The notes under the pieces are model-generated. The model was not told the origin of the DNA. It saw only the letters and a program-made list of their open reading frames with translations, and made no database searches. From Actinoallomurus iriomotensis (lineage in GTDB: Bacteria > Actinomycetota > Actinomycetes > Streptosporangiales > Streptosporangiaceae), in the NCBI RefSeq assembly GCF_030269445.1, contig NZ_BSTJ01000003.1:372001-436000 (forward strand): a DNA stretch of 64,000 nt, read 5' to 3'. Both the position numbers and the translations under genes were made by a program. This document shows positions 1 through 9,248 of this stretch, one piece after another (the stretch's first letter is position 1; each line of letters opens with the position of its first letter).

Positions 1-2
1 AC

Positions 3-3000
3 CTGATGCACGCCAAGACCGGCCACTCCCCCAAGAACTTCACGCTCCGGGTCAAACTCGAGCAGGACTTCGAGCACGCGAAGTTCAAGGGCGTGAGCGA
101 CGCCGAGTCGGTCGTGAACCTCGACATCGGCTCCGACACCACCAGCATGACCGAGAGCCAGTCGACGACCAACAGCGGCACCGGCGCGGCCGCCGTCGAC
201 GCGCCGAAGGGCCCGGGTCTCACGCCCTCGGGCGGCGAAATCGACGTCGGCTACAACAGCACCGAGGGCGCGAGCACGGCCGAAGGCGACACCGCCAACC
301 AGGTGATCATGGGGGAGAACGTCGGACCGGTGGCGGTGTTCGAGATCCCGCACAAGCTGCGGGTCGACCTGCTGACGGCCAAGGGCAAGGCGATCACCAT
401 CGCCGAGGACGTCGACGGGTCGGCGCGGGTGGTGCTGCCCGCCGACATGCTGCCGTCGAGTGAGAATCACCCGGCGGCGCCGGCGCACCCGACCTCGGGC
501 GAGGCTCGGCGGACGGCCAAGCTGCTGCACGCCGACGCCGGGGACGAGTTCCTCAAGAAGGCCGTGAAGCTTCTTGGCATCAAGGTGAACTCCCCCGAGT
601 TCCACGAACTCGCCGCGGCGCTCAACGTGCGGGGGCTGCTCTCCCACCCCGAATGGATGTACAGCTCGTACCACACCGGCCAGGCGACGGTGACCGCCGA
701 GCTGGGCGACTCCGAGTTCGTCGAGGAGTCGCACATCGTGGACGGCGACATCAACCTCACGCTGGCCAGCCACGCCGTCGGCCACAACGAGAGCCACGGC
801 TGGACGGTCAAGGGGTCGGGCGGCGTGGGAGTGAACACCTCCACCGATCCCAACGGCAATGCGGGCGTCAGCCTGTCCCGGTCGTCGTCCAGGTCGCGGT
901 CACGGACGGAAACCGACATCTGGGGGACCGAGCAACTCGCCATCGACACCGGCAAGAAGTACGTCTTCCAGGCGCACGCCAAGTTCCGTGTCTCCACCGC
1001 ACCGGACGCCAAGGGACACACACGGTCGGACAGCGCCGAGGGCGGTTCGGTTCTGTACACCCTCGCCGAGCGCGACGCCCTGAGCATGTGGGCGCGCGGG
1101 GAGGTGTCGCTGCCCCTGCACCAGGTCGCCAAGGCCATGGAACGCCTGCTGCGCGGCGAACTCAGACTGGACCGGCGTACGGCCGTCCCGTTCGCCCGCA
1201 AGTACCTCGGCGAACTCGCGCTGGCCCGCTACAAGGTGAGCCTGGACGAACGGCGAGGCCAGCCGGTCGGAGTCCCGGCGCTGCCCGTCACGAAGGGGCA
1301 CAGCCGCGAGACCATCACGAACCTGCTGACGCAGTTCTTCCCCTCCGATGTGGTTCCGCGGGCGGACGCGCCGTCACGCCGGATGGCCAACATGCTGGCG
1401 GAAGTACGCCGGTTGGAGCTGCATCCGGACACGATGGTGATTCCGGATCACTACCGGAAGGACGTCGGCATCAGCACGTTCCAGCGGACGTCGCTGCACA
1501 CCGCCGAGGCCCCGGACACCGAGGTCGAGGTGGTCGACCAGGTCGCCGCCGCCGTCAACGCGGTGGCGCCCCGGGCGCTGGCCGACAATCCGGCGCTCTG
1601 GCGCGCGCTCTACGTCGACTTCGCCGGCAAGCGCTGGTGGGGAAAGATGCGGAACATGCTGAGCCCGGCCGGCTACACCAAGAATTTCGGCGACTTCACG
1701 GTCCGGGTCACGGCGAGCTTCGACGGCGATCCGACCCTTCTGCGCCATATGTACAGCCACGGCCAGATCCTTCAGCACTACACGTACGAGCAGGAGGACG
1801 TCTCCGAGAGCAAGAACGTGACGTACGAGGGCTCGGTCAGCGGAGGCGCCGCCAAGAAGGGCGTGCCGACCCCCTTCGGCAACGTCGACGGCAGCGTGCA
1901 CGGCACTGTCAAGACCCACCGCTCGCACACCTCCAGCGGCGGCCACACCCGGCAGAAGACCCGGCTCCAGGGCGAGGGCGTGTTCCGGGACGCCGAGCCG
2001 GTGATCCAGCACGGACTCACCCTCAAGATCGAGGTCGTGCGCAACTCCGTCGACATCCGGGCCGCTCTGGAGGGCGCGAGGCGCCGCCACGAGGTCACCC
2101 TGACCGGAACGGCCGAGCGCGTGCTGCCCGCCGGCATGGCCGCGCCGGTCGGCAAGGCCTCGGCCTCTCCGGTCGGTCCCGCGGACGCGCGACGGCTCGT
2201 ACCCCCCGCGAAGTCCAGCCCGGAACACGTGGAGATCGACGACCTGCCCAAAGCGATCATCGACGGGCTCGTCCGCCACAAGGTGATCAGCCGGTCCGAG
2301 GCCCGTGCGCACGAGGCCTCGATCAGGAGGGTCACGACCGGAGACTCGCTGACCGCACGCTTCGAGCGGGCGACCGACGCGAACGGCCACCGCATGATCA
2401 CCCTCCAGCTCGGTAACAACAAGGTCGTGGAGGTGTGGGTGCGGCACAACATGTCCGAGCCCAAGCGTTCGGCCACCGGTCTGATCGAGACCGAACTCCG
2501 CGACGTCAACCGCCAGCAGGAGCAGGCGAAGGTCGAAGCCGACCGCAGCCACCTGGGCCCGGCGACCGTGAGCTTCGGCGGCGGCCCCGACACGTTCGGC
2601 GTCGGCGCGGACGCCACCTTCGGCGCCCAGAGCACCGAACACCGCTCCGTCAGCGGCGGCAACCGGAACGAGACGAGCGCCTTCGAGAAGGGTTCCGCCG
2701 ACAAGGTGCAGTTCCGCGTCGACAGCGACATCACGTTCGTCGAGAAGAAGATCACCTCCGTGGACGAGGTCGAGGTCGTCGGTGAACCCGTACGCATCGC
2801 GCACGCGGCCACCGGCAGCGCGACCCTCACGCTGTTCGGACACCAGCTGGACGAGATGCTCTCCCGGGCCGAGGTCGGGGCACCGGACCGCCCCGCCTGG
2901 CACTCCGGCGAGTCCGCCAAGCCGGGCCGGCGCCGCCCGTACGACGTGCAGAAGCTCATGGACCAGGCCGCGAAGCGGCCCGACTTCGATCCGGCCGAGC

Positions 3001-3485
3001 CGCACCACGCCATGGCGGAGATCCTCAAGGCCGGTGGCGCGCGCCGTGGCGTGTCCGTCCGCCTGCGGGCGCACTTCGACCGGGGCGCGCCCAACGCCCA
3101 GATGAACCAGGCTCGCCTGCTCGCCCGCGCGCTGAACACCGAGGTCCACCTCGACATCCGCAACACCGACGGCTCCGTGACCTCCTACTCGGCGACCTTC
3201 GACGGCGATTTGCACATGGCGGCCGACGAGGGTTTCGCGGAGCAGTTCAACAACCTGCCGAACGACCTCATCGTCCAGGCCGACCGGTTCGGCCGCGACC
3301 TGTACGAGCTGTACCTTCGCACCCGGACGCAGCCGGGCACCTTCGCCGAGAAGGTCAGGGACGAGCTGAGGCGCCTGGCCATCCCTGGCCACGTGGCGGA
3401 CCAGCCGAGCTGGCCGACTCAGGCGCCTCCGGACGAGTCCGAGTGGCACGGCCAGAGCTACATGGGCGGTGTGACCACGGCCTGA
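3..3485 (+). CDS. Giant repeat-containing protein, C-terminal part (5' end outside window)
   Basis: The frame is open at the left edge, so only the last ~1160 residues are visible; the first ATG at 6 is probably internal. The chain is built from at least four similar blocks (roughly residues 10-118, 226-347, 561-690, 852-960). Each has alternating strand-like stretches, a Ser/Thr/Gly-rich turn region and a closing strand such as YVFQAHAKFRV or DKVQFRVDSDITF. Helical, Arg-rich spacers separate them. No signal peptide, TM segment or catalytic motif is visible in this part. Very large actinobacterial proteins of this style are often polymorphic-toxin or ESX-associated exoproteins, but I cannot name the family. 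The C-terminal ~150 residues could be an effector domain; this is inference. Confidence 0.75.
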   Translation: MMHAKTGHSPKNFTLRVKLEQDFEHAKFKGVSDAESVVNLDIGSDTTSMTESQSTTNSGTGAAAVDAPKGPGLTPSGGEIDVGYNSTEGASTAEGDTANQVIMGENVGPVAVFEIPHKLRVDLLTAKGKAITIAEDVDGSARVVLPADMLPSSENHPAAPAHPTSGEARRTAKLLHADAGDEFLKKAVKLLGIKVNSPEFHELAAALNVRGLLSHPEWMYSSYHTGQATVTAELGDSEFVEESHIVDGDINLTLASHAVGHNESHGWTVKGSGGVGVNTSTDPNGNAGVSLSRSSSRSRSRTETDIWGTEQLAIDTGKKYVFQAHAKFRVSTAPDAKGHTRSDSAEGGSVLYTLAERDALSMWARGEVSLPLHQVAKAMERLLRGELRLDRRTAVPFARKYLGELALARYKVSLDERRGQPVGVPALPVTKGHSRETITNLLTQFFPSDVVPRADAPSRRMANMLAEVRRLELHPDTMVIPDHYRKDVGISTFQRTSLHTAEAPDTEVEVVDQVAAAVNAVAPRALADNPALWRALYVDFAGKRWWGKMRNMLSPAGYTKNFGDFTVRVTASFDGDPTLLRHMYSHGQILQHYTYEQEDVSESKNVTYEGSVSGGAAKKGVPTPFGNVDGSVHGTVKTHRSHTSSGGHTRQKTRLQGEGVFRDAEPVIQHGLTLKIEVVRNSVDIRAALEGARRRHEVTLTGTAERVLPAGMAAPVGKASASPVGPADARRLVPPAKSSPEHVEIDDLPKAIIDGLVRHKVISRSEARAHEASIRRVTTGDSLTARFERATDANGHRMITLQLGNNKVVEVWVRHNMSEPKRSATGLIETELRDVNRQQEQAKVEADRSHLGPATVSFGGGPDTFGVGADATFGAQSTEHRSVSGGNRNETSAFEKGSADKVQFRVDSDITFVEKKITSVDEVEVVGEPVRIAHAATGSATLTLFGHQLDEMLSRAEVGAPDRPAWHSGESAKPGRRRPYDVQKLMDQAAKRPDFDPAEPHHAMAEILKAGGARRGVSVRLRAHFDRGAPNAQMNQARLLARALNTEVHLDIRNTDGSVTSYSATFDGDLHMAADEGFAEQFNNLPNDLIVQADRFGRDLYELYLRTRTQPGTFAEKVRDELRRLAIPGHVADQPSWPTQAPPDESEWHGQSYMGGVTTA

Positions 3486-3525
3486 CGCCTCTCCGGCGAC
3501 GGCGCCGGCGATGGCTACCACCGGT

Positions 3526-3551
3526 CGTAGTACTACGGCTCGTAGTACTAC
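3526..3551. promoter_or_regulatory. Tandem palindromic operator of the BlaI-type repressor gene
   Basis: The palindrome GTAGTACTAC occurs twice (3527-3536 and 3542-3551), 15 bp from start to start, immediately before the likely start codon of the repressor gene. BlaI/MecI/CopY-family dimers bind short palindromes of this kind and usually repress their own gene, so autoregulation of the repressor-protease pair is the natural reading. Confidence 0.75.
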
Positions 3552-3561
3552 AGTGGATAGC

Positions 3562-3930
3562 ATGGGGGATGTGAAGGGTCTGGGAGAGCTTGAACGTACG
3601 GTCATGGAGGTCCTGTGGCACCGCGACAACGGTGCCACCGCGCGTGAGGTGAGCCGTGCGCTCGCCGACGACCGCGATCTCGCGCACACCACGGTGATGA
3701 CGGTGCTCGACCGGCTCGCCAAAAAAGGTTTTCTCGTACGGGAGCGCGAAGGACGCGCATGGCGCTACCGTCCGATCGCGACCAAAGAGGCGTACGTGGC
3801 CGAGCTCATGCTGGGCGCGCTCAACATGACGGGCGACCGCGACGCCGCTCTGGCGCATTTCGCACGCTCGGTGTCCGGCGACGAGGTGGAACTGCTCCGC
3901 CGCGTCCTCGACGAGGTGGAAGGGACATAA
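3562..3930 (+). CDS. BlaI/MecI/CopY-family transcriptional repressor
   Basis: The 122-residue protein has the family layout: an N-terminal winged helix (GELERTVMEVLWHRDNGATA through TTVMTVLDRLAKKGFLVRERE) and a C-terminal dimerisation helix. A start at 3511 would place the operator inside the gene; the ATG at 3562 (or GTG at 3553) follows the operator directly and has no clear ribosome binding site, so the transcript may be leaderless. It is followed after 5 bp by a membrane metalloprotease gene, the standard partner, whose activity in characterised systems inactivates the repressor. The inducer (cell-wall stress, redox or metal) cannot be told from sequence. Confidence 0.9.
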   Translation: MGDVKGLGELERTVMEVLWHRDNGATAREVSRALADDRDLAHTTVMTVLDRLAKKGFLVREREGRAWRYRPIATKEAYVAELMLGALNMTGDRDAALAHFARSVSGDEVELLRRVLDEVEGT

Positions 3931-3935
3931 CCGGG

Positions 3936-4841
3936 ATGACCGGCACGGCCCTCCTTGCCCTGGTAGCGGCCGGGAGCGCCCTCGGGGCGCACCTGCTGAC
4001 CCGCGCCCGGTGGACCTGGCGCACGCCCCGTACCGCGATCGTGCTGTGGCAGGCACTCGGCCTGGCCTGGGGCCTCGCCTCCATCGGCACCCTGCTCGGC
4101 TTCGGCGTCGCGCCGTACGACGATGGCGTCGTCGCCGGTATCGGCCGTTCTCTCCGCGACCCCCGGCCGCTGTCGCCGATCCACCTGGCCGCGCTCGCGG
4201 CCGGCCTGACCCTCGCCCTCATGCTTCTCGGCGTGCTGATGGTCGCCATCGCCGGCGTCGTCCGCGCCCGCCGGCGCCACCGGGCCCTGCTGGCCCTGGT
4301 CGCGCACGGCGACCCCGAGGTGCCCGGCACCCTCGTGGTCGATCATCCGGTCGCCGCCGCCTACTGCGTTCCCGGCGTCCGCTCCCAGGTCGTGGTCAGC
4401 GCCGGCACCCTGGAGCTGCTCGGCCCGTACGAGCTGGCCGCGGTGCTCGCCCACGAGCGTGCGCACGCCCGCGAGCGGCACGACCTGGTGCTGCTGCCCT
4501 TCACGTCGCTGCGCCGGATGCTCCCGCAGTCGCGCACGGTCGCCCGCACCCTCGACGCGGTCGAACTCCTCATCGAGATGGCGGCCGACGACCGCGCCCG
4601 GCGGCACCGCCCGGCCAAGGAGCTGGCGACGGCGCTGCTGCGCTTCGCGTCGGCCGGCTCGGCCCCGTCGCCCGTGGGCACGCTCGGCATCATCGCCGCC
4701 GACGAGACCAATCCCATCCTCGTCCGGGTCCGCCGGCTGCTCACCCCGGACCCGCTGCCCCGCCGCGTGCGCGGCGCGATGCTCGCCGGCGCCACCCTCG
4801 TCGCCACCCTCCCGCTGATCCTCTACGCCCTCCCGGCGTGA
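3936..4841 (+). CDS. M56/M48-type membrane zinc metalloprotease (BlaR1-like partner)
   Basis: A 301-residue integral membrane protein with TM segments near residues 3-20, 35-57, 80-110 and at the C-terminus. The zinc motif HERAH lies at 173-177, with a probable third ligand Glu at about 214 (EMAADD). It lacks the penicillin-binding sensor domain of BlaR1, as is usual for the short actinobacterial versions. The gene starts 5 bp after the BlaI-like gene, so the two form a small operon. The expected role is regulated proteolysis of the repressor or of another membrane-linked target. The next gene is convergent, 4 bp away. Confidence 0.85.
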   Translation: MTGTALLALVAAGSALGAHLLTRARWTWRTPRTAIVLWQALGLAWGLASIGTLLGFGVAPYDDGVVAGIGRSLRDPRPLSPIHLAALAAGLTLALMLLGVLMVAIAGVVRARRRHRALLALVAHGDPEVPGTLVVDHPVAAAYCVPGVRSQVVVSAGTLELLGPYELAAVLAHERAHARERHDLVLLPFTSLRRMLPQSRTVARTLDAVELLIEMAADDRARRHRPAKELATALLRFASAGSAPSPVGTLGIIAADETNPILVRVRRLLTPDPLPRRVRGAMLAGATLVATLPLILYALPA

Positions 4842-4845
4842 GGGA

Positions 4846-5295
4846 TCACAGCGCGATCGGGCGGTGGCTCAGCAGGGCGTCGACGATCTGCTCGGCGTCG
4901 CCGGGCCCGGCCTGGTAGATCAGGTCGCTCACGCCCGGGTGCGCGACGTTCGCCCGCAGGAGCAGCAGGTAGAAGTCGGTCTCCGGATCGGCGGCCAGGA
5001 GCCTGCGGACGATCTCGACGAGCTCGTCGCGGGTGACGTCGGGCACCTTCGGGTACGCCGGGCGGGCCGCCTCCACGGCGAAGTCGTCCAGCGAACGCCA
5101 GCCGTGGTACTCCGCGAAGTCGGAGGCGTCGTAGGCGTGCCCGGTCTCCGCGTTGAACGCGGCGATCGCCTCACCGGCCGGCTCACCGGCGTACAGCAGG
5201 CCCGAGATCCTCTCGATCTCCCGGCTCAGCTCCTCCAGCCTCGACCGGCCGACGGGAGGGGGCGACAGCTCCGGTCGCAGTTCCATGGCGCCCAT
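4846..5295 (-). CDS. Hypothetical acidic soluble protein
   Basis: A 149-residue, mostly helical acidic protein without signal peptide or membrane segment. The first ATG (residues MGAMELRPEL) has a GAAGGG ribosome binding site five bases upstream, so I prefer it to the second ATG. Recognisable patches are YDASDFAEYHGWRSLDDF and the C-terminal DAEQIVDALLSHRPIAL. The helical, acidic character recalls small immunity-type proteins, but no cognate toxin is adjacent, so this is only a thought. It is transcribed towards the M56 protease gene. Confidence 0.6.
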   Translation of the reverse strand: MGAMELRPELSPPPVGRSRLEELSREIERISGLLYAGEPAGEAIAAFNAETGHAYDASDFAEYHGWRSLDDFAVEAARPAYPKVPDVTRDELVEIVRRLLAADPETDFYLLLLRANVAHPGVSDLIYQAGPGDAEQIVDALLSHRPIAL

Positions 5296-5321
5296 TCTGG
5301 CCCTTCTCGGACCGTCCGGGT

Positions 5322-6254
5322 TCAGGGCAGGCGGGGGTCGGTGACTCCGCCCGGGCAGGCGAGCCCGGCGATGTCCCAGCCCGCCCGGCCCGCGCCGGCC
5401 TGGTAGGCGCTCTCGTAGAAGGAGAGCACCGCGGCGCGCGGATCCGCATCGGCGCGCGCGTCGTCGTAGCGCAGGACGGCCAGGTGACCACCGCGCTGCT
5501 CGATCCACTGGGCGGACGCGGGCAGCAGCGGCTCGGTCGCCAGCCCCTCGGGCTCCGGCGCGGTGTAGGAGTAGAACGCCGGCTCGGGAAAGGCGTCGTC
5601 GCCGAACCAGAAGCCGAAGCTGACCACCTCGCGGGAGTACGCCTCACGCGTCACCGGATCGCTGGCGGCCGGCTGCTCCACGACGCGACCGGAGAACCTC
5701 GTGCAGGCGATGTCGAAGGTGTGCCAGAAGTGGTGAACCGGGCTGGTCTTGCCCGAGAAGCGGGCGGCGAACTCCTCCAGCAGCAGGTTCACCTGGCTGA
5801 GCACCTGCCAGTACCGCATGACCATGACCGGGTCGTAACTCGCGTGCTCAGTGTCCTCGGCGAACGGCCGGTCCGAGTCGGGCAGGTCGAACGGCCACGG
5901 CCGGGCCAGGTCCACATGGACGCCGACGCCGTCCAGCGCGCGCAGCGTCTCCTCGTAGAACGAGGCGACCGACCGGCCGGGCAGTGCGAAGGAGGCCGCC
6001 CGCCCGTCGGCCGTGGCGACGAGCAGCCGGTGGCCCACCAGATCGAAGTCGACGCTGAAGATCGGATTTCCGTCCACCTGCCCCATCGGGCGGGTGGTGA
6101 GCCCCCGGCCGGTGACGTGGAACGGCGCGTTCCACCAGTGGTTGCGCCGGACGCTGGCGGCGAGGCGGATCTTGCCGACGATCTGGGCGTACCGGTGGAG
6201 GGTCTCCTTGGTGTCCTGCCAGTCCGCGAGCGGCATGGCGGGGAAGGTTTCCAT
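5322..6254 (-). CDS. DUF5996 family protein
   Basis: A soluble ~310-residue protein matching the DUF5996 family: an N-terminal PLADWQDTKETLHRYAQIVG block followed by NHWWNAPFHVTGRGLTT, and a central SPVHHFWHTFDIACTRFSG block with several His/Asp/Glu that could bind a ligand. No function is established. Two start codons lie nine bases apart; an AAGGA box fits the second (METFPAMPL) better. It lies just downstream of the MmpL-type exporter gene on the same strand and could be co-transcribed with it. Confidence 0.85.
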   Translation of the reverse strand: METFPAMPLADWQDTKETLHRYAQIVGKIRLAASVRRNHWWNAPFHVTGRGLTTRPMGQVDGNPIFSVDFDLVGHRLLVATADGRAASFALPGRSVASFYEETLRALDGVGVHVDLARPWPFDLPDSDRPFAEDTEHASYDPVMVMRYWQVLSQVNLLLEEFAARFSGKTSPVHHFWHTFDIACTRFSGRVVEQPAASDPVTREAYSREVVSFGFWFGDDAFPEPAFYSYTAPEPEGLATEPLLPASAQWIEQRGGHLAVLRYDDARADADPRAAVLSFYESAYQAGAGRAGWDIAGLACPGGVTDPRLP

Positions 6255-6284
6255 GGGGCTCATCCTTCCCCGCCGGAGGTCGCG

Positions 6285-8546
6285 TCAGCCGACCGGCTCG
6301 AACCGGCGCTCGGCCGGCTCGTGCTGAGGCGAGGACGGCCGGCGGCGGCCGGGGAACCACCAGTTGGCATGGCCGAGCAGGCTCATCAGCGCCGGTACGA
6401 GCACGAGGCGCACCACCGTCGCGTCCACGGCGACCGCCGAGGCGAGGCCGATGCCCATCATCTTCACCATCGAGTCCGGCTGGCCGAGGAAGCTCAGGAA
6501 GACGAAGATCATGATGAGCGCGGCCGACGTGATGAGCCGGGCGGTCGAGCCGATGCCCTTCACGACGCTCTCGTGCGGATCGCCCGTGCGCAGGTACTCC
6601 TCGCGCACCCGGGACAGCAGGAAGACCTCGTAGTCCATCGACAGCCCGAAGATCAGCGCGAACATGAACAGCGGCACGAACGACACGATCGGCATCGGCT
6701 GGTCGAGGCCGATCAGGCGGATGCCCCAGCCCCACTGGAAGACCGCGGTGACCACGCCGTACGAGGCGCCGATCGACAGCAGGTTCATCAGTGCGGCCTT
6801 GAGCGGCACCAGCACCGAGCGGAACGCGATGACCAGCAGGACCAGTGCCACGCCGACCACGACGACGACCACGTAGGGCATGCGCTGCTTGACGATCGTG
6901 GCCATGTCGATGATCGCGGGTGACTCTCCCCCGACGTACGCGCGTGCCCCCGGATGCGCCCTCATGATCGGCGGGATGACGTTCTCGCGTAGGTTCCGCA
7001 CCAGGTCGGCGGTTGCCGCGGTCTCCGGCCGCGACGTGGGCACGACGGTGAGGATGACGCTGTCGCCGGCGACGACCATGTTGTCCACCGCGGCGACGTC
7101 GTGGACGCCGCGGAACCGCCGTTGCAGCTCCTCCCCGAGCCGCCGCGCCCGCGGGTTGGGCGCCGGCCGGTCGTCGGGGCTGACGTTCAGCCGCCCGCCC
7201 GGCTCGCGGCGCAGCGCCGACCAGCCCTTCGCCGTCTTGGTCGACTCGTCCGCGCGGGGCGGATCCGCCGGCGAGGGCACGGACGCCACGACGGCGAACG
7301 GGCTGTACCAGCCGGGGCCGAAGTTCTCGGCCGTCACGTCGTACGCCCGGCGTGCGCTGTTGGAGTGCGGCAGCGTGCTGTCGGCCATGATGCCGAAGCG
7401 CAGGCTGAGCACCGGGGTCGCGAGGAAGAGCAGGAAGGCGGTCGCGGCGATCGCGTACGGCCAGGCGTTGCGGTCCACGTGCCGGCCCCACCGCTCCCAG
7501 CGGTGGGTGGACTTGTCGGGCCGCACCCGCGGCAGCCGGTACCGGTCGATGTCCGTGCCGAGCGCGCCGAGCACCGCGGGCAGGAGGGTCAGCGCGCCGG
7601 TCACCATGAGGAGGACCGCGATGGCGCTGGCCAGGCCGATGATGCCGATGAAGGTGATGCCGGAGAACCACAGCCCGCAGATCGCGAACACCACCGTGCC
7701 GCCCGCGAAGACCACGGCGTGCCCGGACGTGGCGAGCGCCTGCCCGACGGAGGCCTCCACGTCCATGCCGTCGGCGAGTTGCCGCCGATGTCGCGTCACC
7801 ACGAACAGCGAGTAGTCGATGCCCGCGCCGAGGCCGAGCATGGCGGCCACCATCGGCGCGGTCGGATGCACCTGCACGAGTGACGCGCCGAAGTGGATCA
7901 GCGAGTACGCCACCGCGAGCGCCGCGAGGGACACCACGATCGGCACGCCGGCGGCGAGGAACGAGCCGAAGGCCAGCAGCAGCACGCCGAGCGCCAGGAC
8001 GACGCCGACGCCCTCCTTGGGCCCGGCCTTGGGCTGGTTGAGGATCATGGAGGCGATGCCGCCGAAGTCGACGTCGACCCCGGCCAGCCGGGCCGGCTCG
8101 GTGGCCTCCTCCAGGGCGTTCATGTCCTCGGGCCGCAGATCGCGCGCGGTGCCCTTGAGGTGGGCGACCGCGACGACGGCGTTCGGGCCCTTGGCGCCGC
8201 CCGTACCGCCGTAGGGGTTCTCGACGGTGGCCACGCGTGGCAGCTCGCCGACCTGCTTGATGGCCTGGCCGACCTGCACCGCGACGCGCCAGTCGCTCAG
8301 CGAGACGCCGCGCTGCGGGTGGAAGACGATCGTCGCCGTGGGACCGGTGACGTCGGGGAAGTTCTTGCGGAGCAGGTCGATCGACGCCTGCGTCTCGGTG
8401 CCGGGCAGCCGGTCCTGCTGCACGAACGTGCCCCCGTTGGTCACCCCCAGGATGACGGTCGCGACCGCGACGGCGCCCCAGACGGCGAACACCCACCGCC
8501 GGTTCCGGGCACAGAACCGCCCAAGCCGATCCAGTATCCGTGCCAT
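6285..8546 (-). CDS. MMPL/RND-family transporter
   Basis: The 753-residue protein has the two-fold MmpL architecture: a TM helix near residue 20, a large extracytoplasmic domain, a TM bundle at about 175-330, a second large loop, and a final TM bundle at about 525-690. The family signature GIDYSLFVVTRHR is in the first half, and the equivalent SMDYEVFLLSRVREEY in the second; these Asp-Tyr pairs carry the proton relay. MmpL proteins export lipids, siderophores or small molecules using the proton gradient. The start at MARILDRLGRF is chosen because the family begins there; a longer frame would run through the divergent promoter. The divergent TetR gene is the likely regulator. Confidence 0.92.
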   Translation of the reverse strand: MARILDRLGRFCARNRRWVFAVWGAVAVATVILGVTNGGTFVQQDRLPGTETQASIDLLRKNFPDVTGPTATIVFHPQRGVSLSDWRVAVQVGQAIKQVGELPRVATVENPYGGTGGAKGPNAVVAVAHLKGTARDLRPEDMNALEEATEPARLAGVDVDFGGIASMILNQPKAGPKEGVGVVLALGVLLLAFGSFLAAGVPIVVSLAALAVAYSLIHFGASLVQVHPTAPMVAAMLGLGAGIDYSLFVVTRHRRQLADGMDVEASVGQALATSGHAVVFAGGTVVFAICGLWFSGITFIGIIGLASAIAVLLMVTGALTLLPAVLGALGTDIDRYRLPRVRPDKSTHRWERWGRHVDRNAWPYAIAATAFLLFLATPVLSLRFGIMADSTLPHSNSARRAYDVTAENFGPGWYSPFAVVASVPSPADPPRADESTKTAKGWSALRREPGGRLNVSPDDRPAPNPRARRLGEELQRRFRGVHDVAAVDNMVVAGDSVILTVVPTSRPETAATADLVRNLRENVIPPIMRAHPGARAYVGGESPAIIDMATIVKQRMPYVVVVVVGVALVLLVIAFRSVLVPLKAALMNLLSIGASYGVVTAVFQWGWGIRLIGLDQPMPIVSFVPLFMFALIFGLSMDYEVFLLSRVREEYLRTGDPHESVVKGIGSTARLITSAALIMIFVFLSFLGQPDSMVKMMGIGLASAVAVDATVVRLVLVPALMSLLGHANWWFPGRRRPSSPQHEPAERRFEPVG

Positions 8547-8576
8547 GGTGCAAGGACAGCACGCCACGGAAAAAGG

Positions 8577-8612
8577 TGCAACGGCTGCAACTTCGCATCG
8601 AGTGTATATATT
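8577..8612. promoter_or_regulatory. Divergent mmpL/tetR control region
   Basis: The 72-bp gap between the two divergent genes contains a direct repeat TGCAAC-ggc-TGCAAC (8577-8591) and a TATATT box (8607-8612) six bases before the tetR ATG. That spacing suits a leaderless tetR transcript. The repeat is a candidate binding site for the TetR protein; it is not a clean palindrome, so this is tentative. Confidence 0.45.
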
Positions 8613-8618
8613 GGTGAA

Positions 8619-9248
8619 ATGGATCACATGGGGCTGAGGGAGCGCAAGAAGCTCCGCACCCGCAGGGCCATCGCCTCCGCCGCCCTGCGCCTGTTCGACG
8701 AGCGCGGCTTCGAGGAGACCACGATCTCCGACATCGCCGCCGCCGCCGACGTGTCGCCCCGCACCTTCTTCAGCTACTTCCCGTCAAAGGACGACGTGGT
8801 GTTCGCCGAGATGGACGAACGCCTGGCCGACATCCGCGCCCGCCTCGCCGAACGGCCGAGCGGCGAGAGCCCGCTGGCGACGTTCCGCCGGGTGGCCGAC
8901 GCGCTGGTGGAGGCGATCTCCGCCGAGGACGAGGACGGCGCGATCCAGGTCGCCCTCATCCGCGACCGCCCGTCCCTGCAGGCGCAGGCCCTCAAGCGTT
9001 TCGCGGACGCGGAGGAGGGCTTCGTCGAGGTGCTCCGCGGCATCGCCCCGGACCTGGACGAGGTCACCGCGGCGACGGTCATGGGCGTCGCCTTCGGCGG
9101 CCTGCGCGCCGCCATCACCTACTGCCGGGCCCAGCGGTACGACGCCGACCGCACCCGCGAGGCGACCGCACGCGCCCTCGCCATCGTCGAGCAGGTCCTG
9201 GAGTCGGTGCCGGCCCTCACCCGCCCGGCCACCGACGACGCCTCCTGA
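8619..9248 (+). CDS. TetR/AcrR-family transcriptional regulator
   Basis: A 209-residue regulator with an N-terminal helix-turn-helix (TISDIAAAADVSPRTFFSYFPSK, about residues 34-57) preceded by the typical RRAIASAALRLFDERGFEET helix. The rest is the variable helical ligand-binding and dimerisation domain. Two ATGs (8619 and 8628) are possible starts; there is no SD sequence, only a -10-like box just upstream. It is divergent from the MmpL-type exporter gene, the classical arrangement for a repressor that senses the exported substrate. Confidence 0.92.
   Translation: MDHMGLRERKKLRTRRAIASAALRLFDERGFEETTISDIAAAADVSPRTFFSYFPSKDDVVFAEMDERLADIRARLAERPSGESPLATFRRVADALVEAISAEDEDGAIQVALIRDRPSLQAQALKRFADAEEGFVEVLRGIAPDLDEVTAATVMGVAFGGLRAAITYCRAQRYDADRTREATARALAIVEQVLESVPALTRPATDDAS

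Noticed and set aside
3511-3561. Upstream ATG at 3511 as start of the BlaI-like gene
   Set aside because: It would put the palindromic operators inside the coding sequence, giving a repetitive Thr/Ser/Arg N-terminus not seen in the family.
1374-3722. Long open frame on the minus strand across the giant protein gene
   Set aside because: Low-complexity Arg/Val/Gly/Ala composition typical of antisense frames in high-GC DNA; no ribosome binding site or family similarity.
5848-8598. 916-codon minus-strand frame overlapping the MMPL and DUF5996 genes
   Set aside because: Arg/Gly/Ala-rich out-of-frame reading of two well-supported genes.
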